NCBI RefSeq assembly: GCF_003002915.1
Contig: NZ_PVTG01000006.1
Coordinates: 62,001-126,000, forward strand
Source of the DNA: Geodermatophilus tzadiensis
Lineage (GTDB): Bacteria; Actinomycetota; Actinomycetes; Mycobacteriales; Geodermatophilaceae
Reading direction: 5' to 3'
Length of the DNA stretch: 64,000 bases
Position 1 is the first letter of the stretch, and each line of letters begins with the position of its first letter. A model generated the notes under the pieces. That model saw only the letters and a list, made by a program, of their open reading frames with translations. It was not told the origin of the DNA and made no database searches. This document shows, piece by piece, positions 14,472-23,791 of the stretch. The translations under genes and the position numbers were made by a program.

Positions 14472-15164
14472 ATGGGGTCAGGCGTGCTGCTCGCCGCTCT
14501 GGTCGTGCTGTGGTTCGTGGTGCTGGTGCCCATGGTGGTGACCCGCGACACCTCGTCGACCCGTGCGGAGGTCGCCGAGGGCCGGACGCTGCAGCGCCGG
14601 CGGGCCGGTGACCCGGTCCGCTCCGCGGCGACCGAGCGGGTCTCGGTCGACCGGGAGACGCTGCGCCGCACCGGCGAGCTGCGGGTCGACGTGCACGCCG
14701 TCCGCCGGCGTGTGCTGACCGGGCTGGTGGCGCTGACGGTGCTCGCGGTGGCCGGCGCGCTGCTCGTCTCGCCGTGGCTGTGGCTGCTGCAGGGGCTGCT
14801 CGACGTCGCGCTGGTCGGCTACCTGGTGGTGCTGCGCGCCGCCGTCCGCCGCGAGCAGGCCGCCGCCCGCCGGGCCGCCCGCGCCGCCGCCCGGGTGCGC
14901 CCCGCCGCCCGGCCGGCCCCGCGGCCGGTCGCCGAGCCGCTGCACGCCGAGCCCGTGGTCGAGGAGGTCGTCCACTCCACCGTCGGCCTGCCGCACCCGA
15001 GCCTGCCGCTCGCCCCGGTGCACCCGCTGCGCCCCGGCCGCGTCGTCGCCGCCCGCACGCCGGCACCGGCCGGCTGGCAGGACAGCGCCGTCGTGGGCCT
15101 CGACGACGACGACATCGGCTTCGCCGACGTCGACCTCTACCAGCCGCGCGTCGTCAACGGTTGA
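14472..15164 (+). CDS. sepX: Divisome membrane protein SepX/GlpR (Glp receptor)
   Basis: A 230-residue protein. An N-terminal membrane segment (VLLAALVVLWFVVLVPMVV, residues ~4-22) is followed by a cytoplasmic stretch, two further helices (LTGLVALTVLAVAGALLV and LLDVALVGYLVVLRAAV), a basic Ala/Arg/Pro-rich region and an acidic C-terminus (VGLDDDDIGFADVDLYQP). Topology and position next to glp match SepX/GlpR, the membrane receptor of the gephyrin-like Glp. GTG codons at 14460 and 14463 are alternative starts; ATG 14472 places the TM at the usual distance. A structured repeat follows the stop directly. Confidence 0.82.
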   Translation: MGSGVLLAALVVLWFVVLVPMVVTRDTSSTRAEVAEGRTLQRRRAGDPVRSAATERVSVDRETLRRTGELRVDVHAVRRRVLTGLVALTVLAVAGALLVSPWLWLLQGLLDVALVGYLVVLRAAVRREQAAARRAARAAARVRPAARPAPRPVAEPLHAEPVVEEVVHSTVGLPHPSLPLAPVHPLRPGRVVAARTPAPAGWQDSAVVGLDDDDIGFADVDLYQPRVVNG

Positions 15165-15165
15165 G

Positions 15166-15222
15166 AGAGGACCTCCCTGCCCCCGCCACTCGCAGGCTCG
15201 CGGCGGGACCCTGCAGGGGGGC
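15166..15222. repeat. Structured intergenic repeat, copy 2
   Basis: This copy is related to those at 1615 and 33436 and starts right after the sepX stop. The outer stem is CCTCCCTGC/GCAGGGGGG with one G-T pair. The inner stem is CCCGCC/GGCGGG around ACTCGCAGGCTCGC. Compared with copy 1 the inner stem is changed yet fully paired. Confidence 0.75.
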
Positions 15223-15268
15223 CACCCACCGGCGCCGCCCCCGTCGCGGCGCCGGGGCGGGCGGGCGG

Positions 15269-15274
15269 TAAGCT
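15269..15274 (+). promoter_or_regulatory. -10 box (TAAGCT) of tRNA-Ala
   Basis: TAAGCT ends 10 nt before the mature tRNA 5' end. No good -35 box is visible. Confidence 0.4.
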
Positions 15275-15284
15275 CGTCCGCGTC

Positions 15285-15360
<76 letters not shown>

Positions 15361-15370
15361 CGCCCCACCT

Positions 15371-15399
15371 CAGGCCGGGCCCACCGCGGGCCCGGCCTG
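15371..15399 (+). terminator. 12-bp perfect hairpin after tRNA-Ala
   Basis: CAGGCCGGGCCC and GGGCCCGGCCTG pair perfectly around ACCGC, 12 nt after the tRNA. It ends the tRNA transcript and separates it from the surface-protein island. Confidence 0.7.
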
Positions 15400-15442
15400 A
15401 CGTGTCTCCGGGGCCGTCCGCGCCGGCCGTCACCCCCCCGAC

Positions 15443-15458
15443 TCACCCGGTCGGGTGA
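15443..15458. promoter_or_regulatory. TCACCCG-GT-CGGGTGA inverted repeat
   Basis: A perfect 7-bp inverted repeat sits about 18 nt before the sigma28-like -35 element of the SipW operon, a position suited to an activator or repressor. Similar CACCC/GGGTG arms occur near several exopolysaccharide genes. Confidence 0.35.
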
Positions 15459-15474
15459 CCCCTCCGCCGTCGCG

Positions 15475-15503
15475 CTCATGGCTCGCGCCGGGACGCCCGA
15501 TGC
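15475..15503 (+). promoter_or_regulatory. Sigma28 (FliA/WhiG)-like promoter of the SipW operon
   Basis: CTCATGG (from 15475) and GCCCGATGC (15495-15503) have the same spacing as CTCAAGT and GGCCGATG upstream of the two downstream paralogues: 21 nt from TCAT/TCAA to CCGAT. The match is weaker than in those two copies. Confidence 0.4.
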
Positions 15504-15557
15504 CTGCTGTGTCCAGCACGCAGACCCCTCTGCGTCCCCTCACGTGAAGGAGGCATC

Positions 15558-16211
15558 GTGCGCGTCTCCCTGCGCCGCGGTCGCCGATCCGTGCTGGCCG
15601 GCGCGGTCCCCGTGGGTCTGGTGCTGAGCATGGCGCTCACCTGGAGCTCGACCCACGCGGCCTTCTCGGCCAGCACGGCCAACCCGGGCAACTCCTGGCA
15701 GACCGGCAGCGTCGCGCTGGCCGACAACGACAGCAACACGGCCCTGTTCCAGAGTGCCGTCGAGACCGGCCTCGTCCCCGGTGCCACGAGGTCCCGCTGC
15801 ATCCGCCTCGACTACACCGGCGACGTCCCCGCCGACATCCGGATGTACGTCGGCACGCCGGCCGGCGGCGCCACCACCCTGGACGGCTACCTCGTGATGA
15901 GCGTGGAGCGCGGGCAGAACGTGACCGCGTCGACCACGGTGGCGCCGGACTGCACCGCCGGGTTCACCCAGAACGCCACCCGGACGTTCCTGTTCAACAC
16001 CCGGCAGGCCAACGACCCCCTCGCCGACCAGGCGGCCACGCTCACCGCGCTGCGCACCCGCGCCGACTACACCACCGGGCTGTCGCTGGGCACCCCGGTC
16101 GCCCCGGGCACGTCGCTGACCCTGCGCATCTCCTACCTGGTCAAGGACGACAACAACGCGCAGCGGTCCCGCTCCGACGCCACCATCACGTGGGAAGCGC
16201 GCAACACGTGA
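15558..16211 (+). CDS. TasA/camelysin-like SipW-dependent secreted protein
   Basis: A 217-residue exported protein. A basic N-terminus (VRVSLRRGRRSVLAG) is followed by a hydrophobic core and the SipW-type processing region SSTHAAFSASTANPGNSW. The mature part (VALADNDSNTALFQS, LVPGATRSRCIRLDYTG, ARTRADYTTG-like region, SYLVKDDNNAQ) resembles TasA/CalY fibre-forming proteins and shares a pattern with the protein at 16896. Its stop overlaps the signal peptidase start (GTGA), so substrate and peptidase are coupled. GTG 15558 has an AAGGAGG Shine-Dalgarno. It probably forms extracellular matrix fibres (inference). Confidence 0.8.
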   Translation: MRVSLRRGRRSVLAGAVPVGLVLSMALTWSSTHAAFSASTANPGNSWQTGSVALADNDSNTALFQSAVETGLVPGATRSRCIRLDYTGDVPADIRMYVGTPAGGATTLDGYLVMSVERGQNVTASTTVAPDCTAGFTQNATRTFLFNTRQANDPLADQAATLTALRTRADYTTGLSLGTPVAPGTSLTLRISYLVKDDNNAQRSRSDATITWEARNT

Positions 16212-16813
16212 CCACGCCTCCCGCTCCCTCGTGGCCGGCCCGGGCGGCGGCCACCGCCCGGATCGCCGTCGCGGTCGTCCTGGTGGCCCTCGCCGGCCTC
16301 GGTGTCCTGGCCCTGGCGCCCCGGCTCGTCGGCTTCGAGGGCCACGTGGTGGTCTCCGGCTCGATGGCACCGCAGCTCGCCGAGGGCGACGTGGTGCTGA
16401 CCCGGCCGGTCGCCGTGCCGGACCTCGAGTCGGGGCAGATCCTGCTGTTCCCCGACCCCTCGGGGGCCGACCGGCTCGTGGTGCACCGGCTGGTGTCCTT
16501 CGACGAGCAGGGCGCCCTGGTCACCCGGGGCGACGCCAACCAGAGCAACGACACCACGCACGTGCCGGCGGCCAGCGTCATCGGCCAGGTGCAGCTGCGG
16601 GTGCCCTACATCGGCCTCCCCGCGTACTGGCGGGCCGAGGGCCGGTGGGGCCCGATCGCGGCGACCGCCGTCCTGCTCGCCGCGGCCGCCGTCGTCGCCG
16701 CCGGCCGGTCCGGCGGCGGCCGGGGCCGCACCACCGCCGACCGCGCCCCCGCACCGCGGGGCCGCACCACCGCCGACCGGCTCGGCGCCCCGGTCGCGGG
16801 CACCGCCGGCTGA
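16208..16813 (+). CDS. Archaeal/ER-type (SipW-like, S26B) signal peptidase I
   Basis: A 201-residue membrane peptidase. It has an N-terminal helix (IAVAVVLVALAGLGVLALAP), catalytic-Ser box VVSGSMAPQLAEGD (~residues 49-62), RLVVHRLVSF (~90-99) with His in place of the bacterial general-base Lys, and VTRGDANQSND (~106-116) with the conserved Asp. A C-terminal helix (IAATAVLLAAAAVVAAG) and basic tail follow. The His variant defines the SipW/ER type that processes TasA-like substrates. GTG 16208 overlaps the substrate gene stop. It is the likely processing enzyme for all four exported proteins of the island. Confidence 0.92.
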   Translation: MTTPPAPSWPARAAATARIAVAVVLVALAGLGVLALAPRLVGFEGHVVVSGSMAPQLAEGDVVLTRPVAVPDLESGQILLFPDPSGADRLVVHRLVSFDEQGALVTRGDANQSNDTTHVPAASVIGQVQLRVPYIGLPAYWRAEGRWGPIAATAVLLAAAAVVAAGRSGGGRGRTTADRAPAPRGRTTADRLGAPVAGTAG

Positions 16814-16895
16814 CCCGTCGCCCGCCCCGCTCAACAACCGCGCCCCGGAGCCGATGACACCAGGAGGCCGGTACCGCGCCGGGGAGGAGGACAGC

Positions 16896-17941
16896 GTGCG
16901 CCGAGCACCGCAGACCGCTCCCCGGCGTGCCACCGGCGGCGGCCGCGTCGCCGCCTGGCTGGTCGGCGCCGCCCTGTTCGCCGCCCTCGCCGCCGAGGGG
17001 CTGCCGGTCGGCACCACCCCCGCGGCCGCCGGCACCAGCGCGGTCAGCCTGGTCGACGACCGCGGCGGCGCCGCGCTGTTCCGCTCCACCGGCCTGACCC
17101 CCGGGCGCACCGAGACCGCCTGCGTCGCCCTCGCGGTCACCGGGTCGGCCGAGTCGCTCGGCGAGGTCGAGCTCAGCGCCACGGGCACCGGCGGCGACCT
17201 CGCCCCGTACCTGCGGGTCGGCATCGAGGCCGGCACCCTCGCCGACCCGGCCCGGTGCGCCACCTTCACGGGCGTCCCCGTCTGGAGCGGGACGCTCGCC
17301 GAGGTGCCCACCGACGCCACCGCCGGCATCCCGACGGGCTGGCGGCCGGACGCGGCGTCCCGGGCCGTCTTCCGGCTCACCGTCTCCGTCCCCGACGACC
17401 CCCGGGCGCAGGGCCGCCGCGCCGCGGCCACCTTCGTCTGGGCGCTCGACGTCGAACCCCACCCGCCGGCACCGGAGCCGACCCCGGAGCCCACGCCGTC
17501 CGCGGTCCCGGCCCGCACGCCGGTGCCGCCACCGGAACCCACGCCCACGCCGACGCCCACCCCGGAGCCGACGCCGGAGGTGCTCCCCGTGCCTCCGCCG
17601 GAGCCGACCCCCACCCCGGAGGTCCCGAGCCCGACGCCGTCGCCGCCGGACGACCCGCCGCGGACCGGTGACGTCGTCCAGGCCGAGCCGCTGGCGGCCC
17701 CGCCGGCGACGGTCGCCGAGGCGGTCGCCGAGGCGGTCGCGGAGGTGGCCGCCGCGGTGGGGGAGACCGCGGTCGCCGTGGCCCAGGACGGCCAGTTCCC
17801 CCTCGCGCTGGTGGGCGGGGTGGTCGGCTTCCTCTTCGTCCAGGGCCGGCTCGACCAGCGGGACCCCAAGCTGGCGCTGGCCCGGGTCAGCTCCGACGTG
17901 CACGACTTCCAGGACTTCCCCCGAACGCCGAGGACCACGAC

Positions 17942-17945
<4 letters not shown>
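16896..17945 (+). CDS. TasA-like surface protein with Pro/Thr/Glu stalk and C-terminal membrane anchor
   Basis: A 349-residue protein. An export signal (VAAWLVGAALFAALAAEG) precedes a TasA-like domain (SAVSLVDDRGGAALFRSTG, LTPGRTETACVALAVTG, LRVGIEAGTL) that parallels the protein at 15558. Residues ~190-260 form a PEPTPEPTP-type stalk. An Ala/Val helix and a C-terminal membrane segment (FPLALVGGVVGFLFVQG) end in a charged cytoplasmic tail. The layout suggests a surface anchor for the fibre (inference). GTG 16896 has a GGGGAGGAGG Shine-Dalgarno; ATG 16854 in frame would lengthen the N-terminus. Its stop overlaps the cyclase start (ATGA). Confidence 0.78.
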
Positions 17946-19591
<1,646 letters not shown>

Positions 19592-19600
19592 GCGCCGGCA

Positions 19601-19626
19601 CGGGTCCTCCCTCCGGGGAGGGCCCG
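19601..19626 (+). terminator. 11-bp hairpin after the cyclase gene
   Basis: CGGGTCCTCCC pairs with GGGAGGGCCCG (one G-U pair) around a TCCG tetraloop, 9 nt after the cyclase stop. It probably ends the SipW operon just before the next promoter. Confidence 0.6.
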
Positions 19627-19637
19627 TGCAGCGGCCG

Positions 19638-19666
19638 CTCAAGTCGGCAGGGTCCGCGGCCGATGC
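19638..19666 (+). promoter_or_regulatory. Sigma28 (FliA/WhiG)-like promoter, paralogue A
   Basis: CTCAAGT (19638-19644) and GGCCGATG (19658-19665) agree with the FliA/WhiG consensus TAAA-N15-GCCGATAA; 15 nt separate TCAAG from GCCGAT. It is repeated almost exactly before the next paralogue. Confidence 0.6.
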
Positions 19667-19713
19667 ACCGTCGAGGACCCCCGCCACCGGGCGGGACCGG
19701 ACGGAGGACGGCG

Positions 19714-20754
19714 ATGACACGGTCGAGGCGCCCGCGGCGGCTGCCCCGCCACGCGCTCGCCGCCGTCGTCAGCGCCCTGGCCCTCCTGGCCCTGACGGTG
19801 CTGCTGCCCGGCGCCTCCGCGCGGTTCACCGCGGTGACCGGCAACCCGGCCGGCGCCTGGGCCACCGACGGCGTGGCCCCTCCGACCGGGCTGACGGCGG
19901 TCCAGACCTGCACCCGGACGCCCATCACGTTCCGCGGTGCCGCCTCGTCGACGAGCCAGTCACCACTCACCCTCAGCCCTCCCGCCACGACCCAGGTGGG
20001 CGACGTCCTGGTGGCCCAGGTCTCCTACTACGGGGCCTCGACGATCAGCGCGACCGGCGACTGGACCCTCCTGTTCACGGACACGAGCGGCGGACTCGTG
20101 ACCTCCGCCGTCTACCACAAGGTCGCCACGGGCACCGACACCGCGACCTTCACCCGTCCCGAGTCCAGCCCCGGGGACATGGTGGGCGGGATCCTCGCCT
20201 ACGGCGGCGTCGACCGGAGCAGCCCCGTCGCCGTCTCCGCCCGGGTCACGAGTGCCGGTGAGACGGCCACCCTGCCGGCGGTGACGACGACGGTGAAGGA
20301 CACGATGGTCGTGTACCTCCTGGCCAAGCGGGTCGCGCCGTTCCCGACGCCGGGGGGCCTCCGGGAACGCTGGAAGCTCAGCTCCGACAGCGAGGGCGTC
20401 ACCGCGGCGGACGAGTCCTTCGTCGGGCCGGGGACGACACCGTCCCGCTCCACCGCGCTGGCCGGCTCCACCACCGAGTACGTCGCCCAGACGATCGCCC
20501 TGCGTCCCGTGCCCCCCGTGGTCGAGGCGTCCCTGTCCTGGACGGCCAGCCCCAGCACGTGGGCGACCGGCTACCGCCTCGAGCGCAGCTCCGGCGGCAC
20601 GGTGCAGTCGACCCGGTCGATCACGCCGGTGGAGACGACGTCCGCCACCGAGGGGCCGCTGGTCAACGGCACCGCGTACTCCTTCCGCCTGTGGGCCCAC
20701 CGCGGCACCTGGACCTCCAGCGTGGTCACCGCGCCGCTGACGCCCTCCTGCTGA
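19714..20754 (+). CDS. SipW-type secreted protein, paralogue A
   Basis: A 346-residue exported protein with signal RRLPRHALAAVVSALALLAL and SipW-type processing motif ASARFTAVTGNPAGAW. A variable central beta-rich domain (residues ~60-265) includes VGDVLVAQVSYYG and VGGILAYGGVDRSSPV, which resemble the start and middle of a galactose-binding-like or collagen-binding surface fold; the family is not certain. The last ~75 residues (LSWTASPSTWATGYRLERSS, TAYSFRLWAHRGTWTSSVVT) look like an FN3-type module and are practically identical to paralogue B. It ends in Cys. ATG 19714 follows GGAGGACGGCG. It has its own sigma28-like promoter. Confidence 0.8.
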   Translation: MTRSRRPRRLPRHALAAVVSALALLALTVLLPGASARFTAVTGNPAGAWATDGVAPPTGLTAVQTCTRTPITFRGAASSTSQSPLTLSPPATTQVGDVLVAQVSYYGASTISATGDWTLLFTDTSGGLVTSAVYHKVATGTDTATFTRPESSPGDMVGGILAYGGVDRSSPVAVSARVTSAGETATLPAVTTTVKDTMVVYLLAKRVAPFPTPGGLRERWKLSSDSEGVTAADESFVGPGTTPSRSTALAGSTTEYVAQTIALRPVPPVVEASLSWTASPSTWATGYRLERSSGGTVQSTRSITPVETTSATEGPLVNGTAYSFRLWAHRGTWTSSVVTAPLTPSC

Positions 20755-20761
20755 CGCCGCC
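20526..20761 (+). repeat. 236-bp direct repeat (copy 1) over the C-terminal module
   Basis: This block is identical to 21703-21938 except for two adjacent bases (20733-20734). It covers the FN3-like end, the stop codon and a few bases beyond. Upstream, the two genes are clearly diverged, which points to gene conversion or a recent cassette duplication. Confidence 0.9.
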
Positions 20762-20776
20762 CCACCTCCCTCGGCT

Positions 20777-20793
20777 CCTCCCTCCGGGGGAGG
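20777..20793 (+). terminator. CCTCCC/GGGAGG hairpin after paralogue A
   Basis: A short hairpin lies in the same place as the cyclase-gene terminator, just before the second sigma28-like promoter; the outer part of the stem is less well paired. Confidence 0.45.
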
Positions 20794-20806
20794 GCCCGCA
20801 CGGCCG

Positions 20807-20835
20807 CTCAAGTCGGCCCGGGGCGCGGCCGATGG
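20807..20835 (+). promoter_or_regulatory. Sigma28 (FliA/WhiG)-like promoter, paralogue B
   Basis: CTCAAGT and GGCCGATG occur with the same 15-nt spacing as the promoter at 19638. Bases between the boxes differ (GGCAGGGTCC versus GGCCCGGGGC), so the two boxes themselves appear conserved. Confidence 0.6.
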
Positions 20836-20881
20836 ACGGCGAGGACCCCGCCACCGGGCGGGACCCGGACGGAGGACGGCG

Positions 20882-21931
20882 ATGACACGGTCGAGGCGCC
20901 CGCGGCGGCTGCCCCGCCGCGCGCTTGCCGCCACCGCCGGCGCCCTCGCCCTCCTGGTCCTCACGGTGGTGTTCCCCGGCGCCTCCGCGCGGTTCACAGC
21001 GGTGACGGCCAACCCCGCCGGTGTCTGGACCACCGACGGCGTGGCGGCGCCGACCGGCTTCTCGGCGGCCACGGCCTGCGTGACCACACCCATCGTCTTC
21101 CGTGACGTGACGACCGCCACCGGCACCGAGGTGCTCACGCTGCCGGTCCCCGCCGGCACGGCGGCCGGCGACCTGCTGGTGGTCCACATCACCCACAACT
21201 GGACCGGGGCGCCCTTCAGCACCCCTGCCGGGTGGACCCACGTCCGCACCGACAGCAGCGGGAACGCGATCATCTCCGCCCTCTACTGGAAGAAGGCGGC
21301 GGGGGAGTCGAGCGCGACGTTCAGCTTCCCCACGGGCAGCTCCGTCAGGATGGGCGGCGCCCTGGCGGCCTACACCGGCGCCGACACCACCACGCCCGTC
21401 GACGCCCACACCGGCCAGGCCGGCACCGGGACGACGGCCACCACCCCCGCGGTGACCACCGCGACCGCCGGCACCCTGGTGCTGCGGTTGATCAGCCACG
21501 CCGCCCAGCCCTCCCCGGCGCCGACCGGCACGACCCCGCGGTGGGCCGTCGGCCCGGTGTCCGGCCTGGGCGGGTACAGCGCCGGCGAGGAGCAGGTCGC
21601 CGGCGCCGGTCCGGTGTCCTCCCGGTCCTCGCCGTCGACCGGGACCTCAGCGGCCTGGGTGGGGCAGACGGTGGCGCTGCGGCGGGCCCCCGGCACGCCG
21701 TCGGCGTCCCTGTCCTGGACGGCCAGCCCCAGCACGTGGGCGACCGGCTACCGCCTCGAGCGCAGCTCCGGCGGCACGGTGCAGTCGACCCGGTCGATCA
21801 CGCCGGTGGAGACGACGTCCGCCACCGAGGGGCCGCTGGTCAACGGCACCGCGTACTCCTTCCGCCTGTGGGCCCACCGCGGCACCTGGACCTCCAGCGT
21901 GGTCACCGCCTCGCTGACGCCCTCCTGCTGA
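20882..21931 (+). CDS. SipW-type secreted protein, paralogue B
   Basis: A 349-residue tandem paralogue of the protein at 19714. The first ~12 residues (MTRSRRPRRLPR) and the last ~75 are nearly identical. The signal and processing region ASARFTAVTANPAGVW is closely similar, while the centre (AAGDLLVVHITHNWTGAPFS, MGGALAAYTGADTTTPVDAH) keeps the same plan with much divergence. It ends TPSC like its sister. It should be exported and cut by the SipW peptidase. The constant-variable-constant layout suggests variation of a surface-exposed middle domain (inference). Confidence 0.8.
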   Translation: MTRSRRPRRLPRRALAATAGALALLVLTVVFPGASARFTAVTANPAGVWTTDGVAAPTGFSAATACVTTPIVFRDVTTATGTEVLTLPVPAGTAAGDLLVVHITHNWTGAPFSTPAGWTHVRTDSSGNAIISALYWKKAAGESSATFSFPTGSSVRMGGALAAYTGADTTTPVDAHTGQAGTGTTATTPAVTTATAGTLVLRLISHAAQPSPAPTGTTPRWAVGPVSGLGGYSAGEEQVAGAGPVSSRSSPSTGTSAAWVGQTVALRRAPGTPSASLSWTASPSTWATGYRLERSSGGTVQSTRSITPVETTSATEGPLVNGTAYSFRLWAHRGTWTSSVVTASLTPSC

Positions 21932-21938
21932 CGCCGCC
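21703..21938 (+). repeat. 236-bp direct repeat (copy 2) over the C-terminal module
   Basis: Second copy of the block at 20526-20761, offset by 1177 bp, with two adjacent mismatches. It could mediate deletion or exchange between the two genes. Confidence 0.9.
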
Positions 21939-22038
21939 GGGTCGGGACGGATCGACAGCGCGGCGCCGCCGACTTCGTCAACCCACGCGGTGGCGACCTC
22001 CCCGCCGCGGGCCCGCGAGCGGCCTACCGTTCGTGCCC

Positions 22039-22923
22039 GTGGCACCAGGGGAGCGTCCGGTCGCCCTCCTGCGGGAGGCGCTGGCCGTCGAGGTGCTGCT
22101 CGACGCCACCTGGCACCCGGCCTTGCTGCTCGGCTGGCGGCACGACGGTCCCGACGACGCCCGGCTGCGGGTCCGCCTGGACTGGGACGGCGCCCCGCGG
22201 GTGCTCTGGGTGCCGCTGACGCTTGTGCGGCTGCCCGTGCCCGGCGCCGTCCCGGCACCCCGGCGGTCCTCACCCGCGCTGCCGGCGCCGCACCGGGCCG
22301 CGCACCCCCCGGTCCGCCGGGCGGCCCCCTCCCCGCCCGCCTCGCCGCTCCCCTCCCCGCCGGCCGTCCCGCCGGCCGCCGAGCTGCGGCTGCAGGTCGA
22401 GCTGCTCAAGCTCCAGGCCGGCGTGCGCGAGGAGCGCCGCCGCGTGGTCGTCGTCCTCGAGGGCAGCCGCGACGCCGGCCAGCAGGGCATCGCCACCGCG
22501 CTCGTCGAGCACCTCGACCCGCGGTGGGCGCGGGTGGTGACCGACGCTCCCGACGGCACCGCGCCGCTGCCCCCGCCGGGCGGGATCCTGGTCGCCGACC
22601 GGTGCTGGTGCGGCCCGGCCCCGGTGGCGGTCGACGAGCTCGTCGCGCGCGAGCGGGCGCTCGTCGCCGGCGGCGTGCAGCTGGTCAAGCTGTGGTGCTC
22701 GGTGCGGCGTCCCGACACCGATCCCGTCGCCGAGGCCGCGCTGGTCGGCGCCACCTCGACCCCCGGCGCGCCGTGGACGGTGCTGGCCGCCGACGACGAG
22801 CCGCGGGCCCGGCTGGCGGCACTGCGGCACGTGCTGACGGCGGTGGACTACCGCGGCCGCGACGACGACGTCCTCGGCCCGCCCGACCCGCTGCTGGTGG
22901 CCGCGGTGCCCGCCCGCCCGTGA
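22039..22923 (+). CDS. Degenerate PPK2-like protein
   Basis: A 294-residue protein. Residues ~115-250 follow the polyphosphate kinase 2 plan (ELLKLQAGVREERRRVVVVL, VEHLDPRWARVV, GGVQLVKLWCSV), but key motifs are broken. The Walker A GRDAAGKGG is GSRDAGQQG (~142-150) with no Lys, and the lid/Walker B DRSWYNR is DRCWCGP (~187-193). Kinase activity is therefore unlikely. The N-terminal ~60 residues (LLREALAVEVLLDATWHPAL) form a small separate domain, joined by a Pro-rich linker (~67-113). GTG 22039 was chosen; GTG 22033 is equally possible. TACCGT lies 8 nt upstream. Role unknown. Confidence 0.65.
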   Translation: MAPGERPVALLREALAVEVLLDATWHPALLLGWRHDGPDDARLRVRLDWDGAPRVLWVPLTLVRLPVPGAVPAPRRSSPALPAPHRAAHPPVRRAAPSPPASPLPSPPAVPPAAELRLQVELLKLQAGVREERRRVVVVLEGSRDAGQQGIATALVEHLDPRWARVVTDAPDGTAPLPPPGGILVADRCWCGPAPVAVDELVARERALVAGGVQLVKLWCSVRRPDTDPVAEAALVGATSTPGAPWTVLAADDEPRARLAALRHVLTAVDYRGRDDDVLGPPDPLLVAAVPARP

Positions 22924-22939
22924 GCCCGGCCGCGCGCGG

Positions 22940-23737
22940 CTAGGGCCGGCCCGCGCCGCGGAAGTCGGGCCGGCGCTTCTCGACGAACGCGCGCACGCCC
23001 TCGCGTCCCTCCGGGTCGGCGGCCGACTCGGCGATCAGCCGCGCCTCGTCGTCCAGCTGCTCCTCCAGGGTCCGGATCGCCGCCCGCCGCACCAGCCCCC
23101 GGGTGCGCACCATCGCGCGCACCGGCCCCGCCGCCACCCGGTGGGCCAGGGCGACGGCTGCCTCGCGCAGGTCCTCGTCCTCGACCAGCCGCGCGACCAG
23201 CCCGAACTGGTGGGCCTCGGCGGCGGTGAGCGCGCCGTCGGTCAGCATCAGCTCCAGCGCGCGCGGCGCGCCCAGCGCCCGGGTGAGCGCCCACGAGCTG
23301 CCGCCGTCGGGGGAGAAGCCCAGTGCGCCGTAGGCGGGGCGGAACTTCGTCGAGCGGGCGCAGACGACGACGTCGCAGGCCCCCACCAGCCCGACGGCCG
23401 CGCCGGCCACCGCGCCCTGCACCCCGGCAACCACCGGCACCGGGCTGTAGAGCAGCCGGCGCACCACCTCGTGCCAGTCGTGCGCCAGCCGGCCGACGAA
23501 GGCGCCGGGGTCCTCGGCGCCGGCGAAGGAACGCACGTCACCGCCCACGCAGAACCGCTCGCCGTTGCCCAGCAGCAGCACCGTCCGGGTCTCCTCGGGG
23601 CGGGCGGCCAGCGCGGCGGTGAGCTGCTCGGCCATGGCCGGGTCGAGCGCGTTGCCGGCCTCGGGCCGGTCCAGCGTGATCGTCCAGACGTCCCCGTCGA
23701 GCGCGGTGAGGACGCGGGGGCGGTCGGTGGTGGTCAT
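22940..23737 (-). CDS. Enoyl-CoA hydratase/isomerase family protein
   Basis: A 265-residue crotonase. It has VWTITLDRPEAGNALDPAMA, NGERFCVGGDVRSFAG (oxyanion-hole region), VPVVAGVQGAVAGAAVGLVG (second oxyanion loop), FRPAYGALGFSPDGGSSWAL and an EKRRPDF C-terminus. The position of the usual catalytic glutamates is occupied by Ala/Gly and Asp-Gly, so isomerase or related chemistry is possible as well as hydration. The ATG at 23737 has GGGAGGACGACG upstream. It lies 3' to 3' with the PPK2-like gene and 54 nt downstream of pmt. Confidence 0.9.
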   Translation of the reverse strand: MTTTDRPRVLTALDGDVWTITLDRPEAGNALDPAMAEQLTAALAARPEETRTVLLLGNGERFCVGGDVRSFAGAEDPGAFVGRLAHDWHEVVRRLLYSPVPVVAGVQGAVAGAAVGLVGACDVVVCARSTKFRPAYGALGFSPDGGSSWALTRALGAPRALELMLTDGALTAAEAHQFGLVARLVEDEDLREAAVALAHRVAAGPVRAMVRTRGLVRRAAIRTLEEQLDDEARLIAESAADPEGREGVRAFVEKRRPDFRGAGRP

Positions 23738-23791
23738 CGTCGTCCTCCCGGAGCCGGTGGCGACCACCGTAGGGCCCGGCCGCGCGCCACC

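Noticed and set aside
19601-19713. c-di-GMP riboswitch in front of the SipW-type paralogues
   Set aside because: The adjacent cyclase made this attractive, but no GEMM core sequence or class II pseudoknot pattern is visible. A hairpin plus a sigma28-like promoter explains the conservation.
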